Source: Bacillota bacterium (GTDB lineage: Bacteria > Bacillota > Sulfobacillia > Sulfobacillales > Sulfobacillaceae). Taken from it: a stretch of 33,572 bases of DNA. Below, one piece after another: positions 1-7,314 of the stretch. The stretch lies in the NCBI GenBank assembly GCA_021784595.1, contig JAJYHT010000045.1:1-33572 (forward strand). Direction: 5' to 3'. The notes under the pieces were generated by a model that saw only the letters and a list, made by a program, of their open reading frames with translations, ran no database searches and had not been told where the DNA came from. The position numbers and the translations under genes were made by a program. How positions within the stretch are numbered: position 1 is the first letter of the stretch; every line of letters begins with the position of its first letter.

Positions 1-3
1 AAT

Positions 4-23
4 TTTTGCGAAATCTCGCAAAA
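4..23. promoter_or_regulatory. Perfect palindrome, possible Fur/Nur-family operator
   Basis: The arms TTTTGCGA and TCGCAAAA flank a 4-bp centre (AATC), so the 20 bp are a perfect inverted repeat. The core half-sites TTGCGA/TCGCAA are the same as in the two palindromes at 4689-4705 and 4814-4830, but the centre here is 4 bp instead of 5. The gene it might control lies outside the window. Its role as an operator is inference from this resemblance. Confidence 0.4.
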
Positions 24-89
24 GAAGCGCCGCTGCCCGATATATAGTGCTTTGATCAAAACGCCTCTAGACAGCGCATATGCAAATAC

Positions 90-119
90 CGGCCGGACCC
101 TTTTGGGGAGGTCCGGCCG
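90..119. terminator. GC-rich hairpin, likely (bidirectional) terminator
   Basis: CGGCCGGACC (90-99) and GGTCCGGCCG (110-119) form a perfect 10-bp stem with a 10-nt loop. It sits 8 bp beyond the stop codon of the minus-strand 68-aa gene. On the plus strand a TCTTTTT tract follows after five bases. On the minus strand only TATTT follows, so it could serve convergent transcripts and is better formed for the plus strand. Confidence 0.6.
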
Positions 120-127
120 CAGTCTTT

Positions 128-334
128 TTACCCGATATTTTGAAACACATTGACCACCACAGTTGCGATCATTAGAATCACGTAGATTCTCAGAGCCCAC
201 ATCAGTCCTTTCAATGCCGGCGATAAGTGTCTCGGCCCCAAGTGACGGATGCGCTCCCGACTTTCCTGATGCTCTTGGAGCAAACTCTCAACGTCTAGTG
301 CAGCTAGGCCGTTATCAAATGGTTCAGTTACCAT
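128..334 (-). CDS. Small single-pass membrane protein downstream of the NRAMP gene
   Basis: This 68-aa protein is not recognised. Residues 1-42 are hydrophilic and charged, with an acidic start and an RERIRHLGPRH stretch. Residues 45-64 form one hydrophobic segment (WALRIYVILMIATVVVNVF), so it should be a tail-anchored or single-pass membrane protein. The ATG at 334 has a strong site, AAGGAGGGA, 6 bases upstream. It starts 27 bp after the stop of the NRAMP-type transporter on the same strand and is followed by a hairpin at 90-119, so the two genes are probably one transcript. A role as an accessory subunit of the transporter is inference from position only. Confidence 0.7.
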   Translation of the reverse strand: MVTEPFDNGLAALDVESLLQEHQESRERIRHLGPRHLSPALKGLMWALRIYVILMIATVVVNVFQNIG

Positions 335-361
335 GCGAGGTCCCTCCTTAATGTTGGTCTC

Positions 362-1664
362 CTATAACGTTAGGTGTGGAAATACCACGGTGAGTGCGTA
401 AATAATGCCCGCCAGGGATATAAAAATTCCAACTCCAATACCTAGAACATTTAGAAACCATGTGCTTTTATGTGCTCCAACCACTTCTGAATCATTGGCT
501 AACAGCAGCAGGAATCCGATAGCCGGTGGCATCGTCAACACGGCAATCACATTAACGATGATCACCACCATTTCGAGTGGAAAACCGGGAATGATAACGA
601 TTGCTCCCGCCACGGCTGCCACCCCAATCAGAACCAAGTAAAAGCTCTTAGCCTCTTTAAAGGATCGATTGAGACTATGAGCTTTTTGGACGACTTCCCC
701 AAAGGCGTAGGCAGATGAAGTGGAAATGGCCACTGCGGCGACCAAACCGGCATCAAAGATGCCCAGTGCGAACAATGCACCACCGATATGGCCAATATAG
801 GGCACTAGCGCCTGGGCAAATTGGGCCGCGCCAAACTGAGCAGCATTCATATGATGGGTATATAAGGGGGCCGTCACCACAATGCACCCAACAGCCGCCA
901 ATGTTGCTAGAACAGCTCCGAGCGCGGTGTCAATCCGTCCCCAATGTATGTCGCGCTGAGCCAGCCCTTTATCGGTCACCGCGCCTTGTTGAAAAAACAG
1001 CATCCAAGGCGTAATCGTTGCGCCAATATCAGCCAACAGCATAATAATCGTGTTGGAATTCCAACCTCCAGGCAGCGGGGTCCAACTCCACATGGCATGC
1101 CCCACGCTCGACCATGACACTGGCGCCATAAACGCCACTGCGAGGAACACCAAGTTAAAACTAGCCAATGCGAGTATTAACCGCTCCCATGACCAATACC
1201 GCCGAAACACGACCGCACTGCTGACCACTAGCAGTCCGACCAGCACTGCAATCGCCCGCCACGATGCCCACAAACTCCGTGACTAGGGTTAAAAAATTTG
1301 TAAACAATAGGTCGAGCATGGCAAAGTTGCCCCAAAAACGGCCGAATCTCTTGTAAATGAGCTCAGCATGACCAGACTTGGAGGCTGCTCCTAGCCGCAC
1401 CGTAATCTCTTGTGCGATAAACGCCATGGCGAACGTAAGCATCACGAACGGAATAAAGAATCCGATGCCAAATTGGGATCCGGTGGCTGCATAAGACAAC
1501 ATGCTGGGCGCATCGTTTTCTCCGAGCATGACTAATATCCCTGGGCCAATCAAAAGCCAAAACAGCTTCCCCCAATGACGCTTGCTGCGTGCTGATGCAA
1601 CCCGCAGCCGATCTTCCGCCCTTGATGTATTTTCCCGATTTATAAGAGGATCCCTTGTGGCCAC
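362..1664 (-). pseudogene. NRAMP-family divalent metal transporter, interrupted by a +1 frameshift
   Basis: Two overlapping reading frames encode one NRAMP protein. The N-terminal part (1664-1161, GTG start, AAGGTAGGTGAG site) carries the TM1 region GPGILVMLGENDAPSMLSYA. The C-terminal part (from about 1260 to 362) carries the TM6 region GATITPWMLFFQQ. The frames join at TEFVGIVA/AIAVLVGLL if one base is dropped from the CCC run at 1255-1257. Without that, translation ends after about 35 unrelated residues. NDAPS replaces the canonical DPGN motif and TPWMLFFQ replaces MPHNLYLHS. These changes are typical of the NRAMP-related branch proposed to move Mg or Mn rather than classic MntH substrates. 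The frameshift may be a sequencing error, a real lesion or, less likely, recoding. No classical slippery site was seen. Confidence 0.8.
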
Positions 1665-1680
1665 CCGCTCTCACCTACCT

Positions 1681-1714
1681 TGCAATTGTTAGCCCAGACT
1701 GCAATTGTTAGCCC
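1681..1714. repeat. Tandem 15-bp direct repeat upstream of the NRAMP gene
   Basis: TGCAATTGTTAGCCC occurs at 1681-1695 and again, identical, at 1700-1714, giving a 19-bp period. The copy nearer the gene abuts the ribosome site of the NRAMP gene, so it lies in the 5' untranslated region or over the promoter. It could be a two-site operator (each copy contains the palindrome CAATTG) or a recent local duplication. No known regulator site was recognised. Confidence 0.6.
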
Positions 1715-1870
1715 GGGGCAATAACACAATACGAATGGAATCGCCCTGTGGTGCATACAGATAGAATTTCTGAGCACTTTTTATCACCAGGTCAAAGATG
1801 GGCGCGATCTATATCTTCCCAGGCGCCAACAGACTCCCACTGGGCATGCTACTCGCGGGGGTGAATAAAC

Positions 1871-3253
1871 ATGGCCGAGGACCCACACAATTCTATTAGC
1901 CAAACACTTAATGACGCTCCGCTTGGTCTTTTTCATTTTAGGGCCGTGGTCACGGCCGGCACGGGATTTTTCACCGACGCTTATGACCTCTTTATTATTG
2001 GAGCAGCGCTAGTGTTGATTAAACAGCAATGGCATCCGTCTTCTTCGCTCATCGGCTGGATTGGATCTTCTGCCTTAATAGCGGCCTTCGTCGGCGCTCT
2101 GGTATTTGGACGGCTGGCAGATCTGCTGGGCCGCAAGAAGATCTATGGCGTTGAAGCGTTATTAATGGTTATCGGCTCAATTTTGTCTGCGGTTTCTCCT
2201 AATATGGGGTGGCTCTTAGTAGCTCGTTTCATCATGGGAATCGGCATTGGCGGCGATTATCCGGTCAGTGCGGTCTTGATGAGCGAATATGCAAACACTA
2301 AGGACCGAGGAAAACTGGTTAGCCTGGTCTTTTCCATGCAAGCTCTGGGCTTAGTGGCTGGCCCCATTGTGGCCTTGACGTTACTGGCCTCGGGATTAAA
2401 TTCTACGTGGTCGTGGCGGATAATGCTCGGTTTAGGTGCCATACCTGCCCTGGCAGTGATTTCGCTACGTCGCAAACTCCCCGAATCGCCTCGCTATATG
2501 GCGCAAGTCAAAGGACAGGCTAAAAAGGCCGCACGGCACCTTCGGGCTATCGGTGGGCTTGAGGTCGTGAACATCACTGACGATATTCAAAGTCACGGAA
2601 CCCTCAAAACCTTTTTAACGGACCCACGCTATATGCGTTTGTTATTGGGGACTGCAGGAAGTTGGTTTTTGTTTGACTATGCCTATTATGGCAACTCCAT
2701 ATCGTTGCCCTGGGTCTTAAAAGCCTTGGCGCCCCATTCATCAACCGTGACCGCCATGGCATGGTCTCTCATCATCTTTACGTTAGCGGCGTTGCCGGGA
2801 TACATCCTCTCGTTTGCCATGATTGACCGAATCGGCCACCGCCGTTTACAGATAGTAGGGTTTTTAATGATGGGGCTCTCGTTTACCGCCATTGGCCTTA
2901 TTCCGGGCCTCACCACGATGGCCATGCCATTTTTATTGCTTTTTGGCGTCAGCTACTTTTTTGCCGAATTCGGACCAAATACGACAACATTTGTATTGGC
3001 AGCAGAACTCTATCCCACTTACGTCCGCACCACTGGGCACGGCATTTCCGCGGGCGTAGCCAAGATTGGAGCCTTTATCGGTGTATTCGTGTTTCCTTTG
3101 TTGACCCAACGCCTCGGACTTCACGGGACTTTGCTGCTTACTGGTGTTTTTTCCTTGAGTGGATTGCTCCTGACCACGATACTGCCCGAGCCGGCAGGAC
3201 GATCTTTGGAAGAGATGGCAGAACCCATCCCCAAAAAGGTTACCCAGCGATAA
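1871..3253 (+). CDS. MFS transporter, phosphate:H+ symporter-like
   Basis: This 460-aa protein has the 12-helix layout of the major facilitator superfamily. Residues 32-41 read GFFTDAYDLF, residues 80-90 read GRLADLLGRKK, and a later segment reads GIGIGGDYPVSAVLMSEYA. These are the hallmarks of the phosphate:H+ symporter (PHS/Pho84-like) branch, although related bacterial proteins carry other substrates, so phosphate is only the best guess. It would sit in the cytoplasmic membrane. The ATG at 1871 has the ribosome site GGGGGTGA at 1857-1864. The gene converges on the APC permease, with only 5 bp between the two stop codons. It diverges from the NRAMP gene across about 200 bp. Confidence 0.85.
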   Translation: MAEDPHNSISQTLNDAPLGLFHFRAVVTAGTGFFTDAYDLFIIGAALVLIKQQWHPSSSLIGWIGSSALIAAFVGALVFGRLADLLGRKKIYGVEALLMVIGSILSAVSPNMGWLLVARFIMGIGIGGDYPVSAVLMSEYANTKDRGKLVSLVFSMQALGLVAGPIVALTLLASGLNSTWSWRIMLGLGAIPALAVISLRRKLPESPRYMAQVKGQAKKAARHLRAIGGLEVVNITDDIQSHGTLKTFLTDPRYMRLLLGTAGSWFLFDYAYYGNSISLPWVLKALAPHSSTVTAMAWSLIIFTLAALPGYILSFAMIDRIGHRRLQIVGFLMMGLSFTAIGLIPGLTTMAMPFLLLFGVSYFFAEFGPNTTTFVLAAELYPTYVRTTGHGISAGVAKIGAFIGVFVFPLLTQRLGLHGTLLLTGVFSLSGLLLTTILPEPAGRSLEEMAEPIPKKVTQR

Positions 3254-3258
3254 CCAGA

Positions 3259-4671
3259 TTAGGTGGGCATGCGCCTAATTCCCAATTGCCGACCATCTTT
3301 CTCACTCATATGCCGTGTCACGGACAACACATAGAGAATGGTCGGTATGAGCACCAAAAGCCAAATAACGGCTGACCAGCTCAGAGGCAACGCGATAGGC
3401 CACACCGATTCGTACAATACCCACCAAAACAGTCCGGTGGCCACGAGCGGCAGCACAAAATGCTGCACCGCATGCGATGGTTTCTTTTCGTCTCGAAAAA
3501 GGCGCATCAACGACACATTCATCAAAGTATGGGCGGTGACTAATCCAAACAAGACAGCGGTCGTCATCACGTTGAAGGCTGCCGAAGGTCCGAGCCAAAG
3601 ACCGGCACTAATACCGGCCACAACGGCAATGATAGCGAGCACGGTAATGCTTTTGGCTGGTGCCCGGCGCCCATTGACTTGCGCAAAGCTGGCATTGACC
3701 AAATCATCACGGCCAATGGCATACAACACCCGAGACGAGCTTGTCAAAAGGGCTAAACTATCGGTCAGCGCACTGTTGACGGCCAACACGACCAAAGCGA
3801 TGGCTCCCACCGGTCCTAGATAGTGGAGAAAAACGGTAACTCCGGGAGCATTGGCATTGGCGAACGAACCCATCTTGGTTTCGCCCCATCCTACTGTCAA
3901 GGCATAAGCGGACAAGGTCAGCGCTGCACCGACCAATGTCAAGGATACCAAGGCCGCTTTGCCAATCAGACGCCCTTTTTGTGTTTGGACACCCTTGGTT
4001 TCCTCCCCCAATGGCGCATGACTGCCAATGCCGATAAAGCTCGTGATGGCAAAGATCATGCCCATTGCCACTCCTTTATAGCCAACCGTGCCTATCCGAA
4101 ACGGGCGAAGAGGATGTCCCGTATGGGCTCGGCCCATAATGATCAAGGAAGCGCCGATTAGAAACGCAATTTCGGTAAGACTCGTAGTCGCCAGAACCTT
4201 AATACTGGGTCGGATTCCCATGACCCCTAAAAGCCAGGGCACTCCGATGAAAAACAGTACGGCAACAATCCAAAACCAGCTCGGCAACGAGATGCCAATA
4301 TGATGCGCCAAGCCAGGCAAAAAAACCCCACCGACATAAACTGGAATCCCCGCCACACTCAGCACTTGATAAAAAGTCACCATGAACCCTGTGACCAATG
4401 CTGCTCGAGGACCTAATCCAGCAGATACATAGCTGTAATATCCTCCTGCGCTCGCTCGGTTTTTCGACAGATGATATAGCGTATTGACTTCAATAAACAT
4501 TAAGGCAAAAGCCCACAGATAAGATAAGGGCAATGCCACCAACGCAAAAGCTGCGCCAGCCGTCATGAAAGCCACTACGTCGCAAGTTGGCGCCATTCCT
4601 GCCAAGCTCTGGCTGACCAGTCCCCAAAATCCCACGACGTTGGGACGCAAGTCATTGCCGACAGTGTCCAA
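3259..4671 (-). CDS. APC-superfamily amino acid/polyamine permease
   Basis: This 470-aa membrane protein has the 12 hydrophobic segments and the N-terminal unwound-helix region (SQSLAGMAPTCDVVAFMTAG) of the amino acid-polyamine-organocation superfamily. The segment FAITSFIGIGSHAPLGEETKG corresponds to the conserved TM6 region. Substrate cannot be read from sequence. The start is a TTG at 4671 with AGGGG ten bases upstream; a nearby ATG is out of frame. Its promoter (4714-4742) is followed directly by a palindrome matching the one before the divergent nickel-permease-like gene. The two are probably co-regulated, and a metal-chelate or metal-linked amino acid substrate such as histidine is a reasonable inference. 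Confidence 0.85.
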   Translation of the reverse strand: MDTVGNDLRPNVVGFWGLVSQSLAGMAPTCDVVAFMTAGAAFALVALPLSYLWAFALMFIEVNTLYHLSKNRASAGGYYSYVSAGLGPRAALVTGFMVTFYQVLSVAGIPVYVGGVFLPGLAHHIGISLPSWFWIVAVLFFIGVPWLLGVMGIRPSIKVLATTSLTEIAFLIGASLIIMGRAHTGHPLRPFRIGTVGYKGVAMGMIFAITSFIGIGSHAPLGEETKGVQTQKGRLIGKAALVSLTLVGAALTLSAYALTVGWGETKMGSFANANAPGVTVFLHYLGPVGAIALVVLAVNSALTDSLALLTSSSRVLYAIGRDDLVNASFAQVNGRRAPAKSITVLAIIAVVAGISAGLWLGPSAAFNVMTTAVLFGLVTAHTLMNVSLMRLFRDEKKPSHAVQHFVLPLVATGLFWWVLYESVWPIALPLSWSAVIWLLVLIPTILYVLSVTRHMSEKDGRQLGIRRMPT

Positions 4672-4688
4672 TCAGTTTCATCCCCTAA

Positions 4689-4705
4689 TTGCGAATTAAT
4701 CGCAT
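4689..4705. promoter_or_regulatory. Nur/Fur-like operator of the APC permease
   Basis: TTGCGA-ATTAA-TCGCAT is a 6-5-6 inverted repeat with one mismatch in the arms. It covers roughly +2 to +18 of the transcript expected from the promoter at 4714-4742 on the minus strand, a position where bound repressor would block initiation. Its arms and spacing match the site at 4814-4830. Confidence 0.55.
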
Positions 4706-4713
4706 TTGCACTA

Positions 4714-4742
4714 ATCTTACGATTATACCCTCTTACTGTCAA
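4714..4742 (-). promoter_or_regulatory. SigA-type promoter of the APC permease
   Basis: On the minus strand TTGACA (4742-4737) and TAAGAT (4719-4714) are separated by exactly 17 bp. A separate TATAAT (4727-4722) lies between them but has no -35 box at proper spacing. Confidence 0.6.
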
Positions 4743-4779
4743 GGTTTCCAAAAATATTTAAAATCCCTCACGAAACCTC

Positions 4780-4809
4780 TTGCGTCAATCAGCTTATCCA
4801 TGATATTTT
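4780..4809 (+). promoter_or_regulatory. Probable SigA-type promoter of the nickel-permease/fur operon
   Basis: TTGCGT (4780-4785) and TATTTT (4804-4809) are 18 bp apart. Transcription would start near 4816, inside the palindrome at 4814-4830 and about 37 bases before the ATG. Confidence 0.45.
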
Positions 4810-4813
4810 GTTG

Positions 4814-4830
4814 TTGCGATAATCTCGCAA
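4814..4830. promoter_or_regulatory. Nur/Fur-like operator of the nickel-permease operon
   Basis: TTGCGA-TAATC-TCGCAA is a perfect 6-5-6 inverted repeat. From memory, the Nur box of Streptomyces is a TTGCAA-type repeat with the same 6-5-6 geometry. The Fur-family gene is the second gene of this operon, so autoregulation is likely. The site sits on the predicted transcription start. Confidence 0.6.
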
Positions 4831-4852
4831 TAGCGAACGGGAGGGAACTGCT

Positions 4853-5740
4853 ATGCCAAACCTATGGGACCCACACGCTGGAATTGTGTGGACCACGGCC
4901 TTAGTCACCGCGTTTTTATTGGGTATGGTCCATGGCATCACGCCAGACGAACACACTTGGCCGATAACATTCAGCTATGCGATTGGCAGCTACTCCACCA
5001 AGAAGGGCTTGGTCGCTGGCTTAACGTTTTCTGCCGCCTTTACCCTTCAGCGGGCGATCGCCAGCGAGCTGGCGTATTTGGCGCTCGACAAATGGTTCAC
5101 GTTGGGCTCATCCGTCGATTATATCGTGTATTTAGTGGTGGGAGCTGCGATGGTGTGGGCGGGTCGATATATCATACAAGGGAAGCATTGGCACTTGAAC
5201 TGGCGCCATTCGCATAAAATAGCCGCCCCTCAAGACACCACGGTGCGAGCGCCCAAACCATGGATGCCTGCACTACACGGGTTTATTGCTGGTTGGGGCT
5301 TTGGCGCGTTCGCTATGATAATTTACACGGTATTAGCGCCAGCGATGCCTTCGGCCGCTTGGGGATGGGCGCCAGGAGCCTTGTTTGGCTTAGGTACTAC
5401 CGTGATGCAAGCCGCCGCCGGTGCCTTGTTTGGATGGTTCAGCCAGCGTCTGGGACTGCCGCCTGAAGCCACCCAAAAAGTGGCCTTGGTCACTGCTGGA
5501 CGTACCCTGACCTGGGGAGGCACAGCCTTTGTAGCTGGTGGTCTTTTAGGATTGCTGCTGCCGAATTTGGCCGATTTCAGCATCACCACCGGAATTCACG
5601 TGCACAATCTCCATCAAATTGGCATTGCCTTTGTGTTAGTGGTAGTGTCGGTAATGGGAATTGGATTGACCACCCTGATACAGCAAACCTTGTATTGGTC
5701 TCGGCAAGCCAAGATCTCTCGCCATTCTTTGCAAAACTAG
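4853..5740 (+). CDS. Nickel/cobalt permease-like membrane protein (NiCoT/NicO-like)
   Basis: This 295-aa protein has six to eight hydrophobic segments. In the first, residues 27-34 read HGITPDEH. This is close to the H-x4-D-H metal-selectivity signature of nickel/cobalt transporters, but with an extra residue (H-x4-D-E-H). A second His-rich stretch (WHLNWRHSHK) lies in a cytoplasmic loop, and HVHNLHQ lies before the last helix. The ATG at 4853 follows the strong site GGGAGGGAA. The Fur-family gene starts 15 bp after its stop, so the two form one operon behind a palindromic operator. The metal link is supported by motif and regulator together, but the exact substrate (Ni, Co or other) is open. 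Confidence 0.7.
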   Translation: MPNLWDPHAGIVWTTALVTAFLLGMVHGITPDEHTWPITFSYAIGSYSTKKGLVAGLTFSAAFTLQRAIASELAYLALDKWFTLGSSVDYIVYLVVGAAMVWAGRYIIQGKHWHLNWRHSHKIAAPQDTTVRAPKPWMPALHGFIAGWGFGAFAMIIYTVLAPAMPSAAWGWAPGALFGLGTTVMQAAAGALFGWFSQRLGLPPEATQKVALVTAGRTLTWGGTAFVAGGLLGLLLPNLADFSITTGIHVHNLHQIGIAFVLVVVSVMGIGLTTLIQQTLYWSRQAKISRHSLQN

Positions 5741-5755
5741 GGAGGCATCGACATC

Positions 5756-6193
5756 ATGGAGCTGAGTCCAGAAGAACAATTGAAAACCTTGTTGCGAGCG
5801 CGGGGATTGCGCTTTACCCCCGATCGCCTCCGGGTGTTTCGCGCGTTGGCGGATGCCCCGCAGCCACTTTCGGTCCCCGCCTTAATCAACATCGTGGCGA
5901 CTGACGGCGTTAATCAAGCGACCGTTTACCGCACTTTAGAGCAATTTTTAGCCATGGCTGTCGTACAAACCGTGTTGTTGCACGACGGGGTGGTGGGGTA
6001 CGAACTCGTTCCTCCATTTTCGTCCCACCACCACCACTTCATTTGTCTCGACTGCGGCACGATCCAGGCTCTTCCGGCAGACAGTGTAGACACCGCTCTC
6101 TTTAAAAGCCTAGAAGGTTCGGGATTAAAAGCCATGGGTCATAAAATCGACATCTATGGGCAATGCGAGCGATGTCACTCAGACACCGATTGA
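5756..6193 (+). CDS. Fur-family metalloregulator (Nur/Zur-like)
   Basis: This 145-aa protein has normal Fur length. Residues 1-80 form the winged helix, with the recognition-helix sequence NQATVYRTLEQF at 53-64. The metal part has HHHHF at 91-95, C97-x2-C100, H129 and C137-x2-C140; the two CxxC pairs are the structural zinc site. The metal sensed cannot be read directly. A nickel sensor (Nur) is favoured because the gene shares an operon with a nickel-permease-like protein and the nearby palindromes have Nur-box geometry. Zur remains possible. The ATG at 5756 has GGGAGG ten bases upstream. Its 3' end overlaps the convergent M20 gene by 19 bp. Confidence 0.9.
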   Translation: MELSPEEQLKTLLRARGLRFTPDRLRVFRALADAPQPLSVPALINIVATDGVNQATVYRTLEQFLAMAVVQTVLLHDGVVGYELVPPFSSHHHHFICLDCGTIQALPADSVDTALFKSLEGSGLKAMGHKIDIYGQCERCHSDTD

Positions 6194-7299
6194 ACACCGC
6201 GCCACAAGGCCTCTACTCCGAGCGGCAAGGCCTCTTCGTTAATCAAGAAATGTGGGGAATGGTGAGGAAAAATTTCCCCTTGAGGAGCACAACCCAAAAA
6301 TAGAAAGGCTCCTGGCCGATGATGCAAATAATACGCAAAGTCCTCGCCACCCATGGACGGCTGCCCCTCCCTCAGTTCGACCACTCCGCCCAGGGCCTTG
6401 CTCCAGCGTGCGACCGTTTGTGCGTGGTTCACTACTGCCGGATATCCCATCACATACGAGAAATCGACCTCGGCGTCACATAGCTGTGCTGTGGTTTGTG
6501 CAATATGGTGAATTTCCTGGCGAATCCTCTTTTGGACTTCTTGGGAAAATGTGCGGACGGTTCCGGTAATTTCCGCCTGTTCGGCAATGATGTTGAAATT
6601 TGCTCCGCCACTGATGGTGCCGCAACTTACCACAGCGGGATCAAACGCACCAATGCGGCGCGACACTATCGTCTGCAGGTTCACAACAATTTGGGCAGCA
6701 ATCAACACCGCATCTTTGGTTGTCTCAGGGGCAGACCCGTGGCCTCCACGACCCTTTACCCGAATAATAAATTCATCCGCATTGGCCATAGCTGGTCCGG
6801 CCAAAAGCTGAACCTCCCCGACGGGGAATTCAGACCAGAGGTGCAAACCTAGGACTTCGTCAACCCCTTCCAGCACTCCCGCAGCAATGAGGTCTACCGC
6901 GCCGCCAGGAGGCTTTTCCTCGGCAGGTTGGAAAGCTACGCGCACACGCCCGGTAAAATCATCGCGATTTGCTAATAACCGCGCCGTGGTTCCCAACAAA
7001 ATCGCCATATGGCCATCATGGCCGCACGCATGCATGATCCCTTCATGTCGCGATGAAAAGCTCAGACCCGTATCCTCTTTAAGCGGCAGTCCATCAATAT
7101 CCGCCCGCAGCATAACAGTCTTTCCCGGTCCATTTCCCTCAATGTCGGCCCATAATCCTGTTTTGTGCGCTACCGGATCCAACCCCATGGATTGCAGCGC
7201 CTGATGCAAATATGCTTGGGTTTCACTTTCCTCAAACCCCAACTCAGGGATTTGATGCAAGGCGCGCCGATGCGCCACCACCTCATCCTGCCAACTCAC
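6175..7299 (-). CDS. M20-family amidohydrolase (N-acyl-amino acid deacylase type)
   Basis: This 374-aa cytosolic metallopeptidase-family enzyme belongs to the group with hippurate hydrolase, IAA-amino acid hydrolase and N-acetyldiaminopimelate deacetylase. Visible motifs are MLRADIDGLPLKED, MHACGHDGH (C92, H94), FQPAEE (E127-E128), GLHLW (H153), the dimerisation-domain GGHGSAPE, and the C-terminal PHHSPHF. These supply the binuclear metal centre. It hydrolyses an amide between an acyl group and an amino acid; the specific substrate is not determined. The GTG start at 7299 has AAAGGAGGG upstream, and only 15 bp separate it from the arginase stop. The two genes are likely co-transcribed for amino acid degradation or scavenging. 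Confidence 0.85.
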   Translation of the reverse strand: MSWQDEVVAHRRALHQIPELGFEESETQAYLHQALQSMGLDPVAHKTGLWADIEGNGPGKTVMLRADIDGLPLKEDTGLSFSSRHEGIMHACGHDGHMAILLGTTARLLANRDDFTGRVRVAFQPAEEKPPGGAVDLIAAGVLEGVDEVLGLHLWSEFPVGEVQLLAGPAMANADEFIIRVKGRGGHGSAPETTKDAVLIAAQIVVNLQTIVSRRIGAFDPAVVSCGTISGGANFNIIAEQAEITGTVRTFSQEVQKRIRQEIHHIAQTTAQLCDAEVDFSYVMGYPAVVNHAQTVARWSKALGGVVELREGQPSMGGEDFAYYLHHRPGAFLFLGCAPQGEIFPHHSPHFLINEEALPLGVEALWRGVQSVSE

Positions 7300-7314
7300 G
7301 GTCTAACCCTCCTT

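Noticed and set aside
1240-1285. Programmed frameshifting in the NRAMP gene
   Set aside because: The join has no recognised slippery heptamer, stimulatory pseudoknot or internal ribosome site; an indel or base-call error in a C run is simpler.
4689-4904. A 71-codon plus-strand frame overlapping the permease start
   Set aside because: It has no ribosome site, covers both promoters and operators, and overlaps the well-supported gene at 4853.
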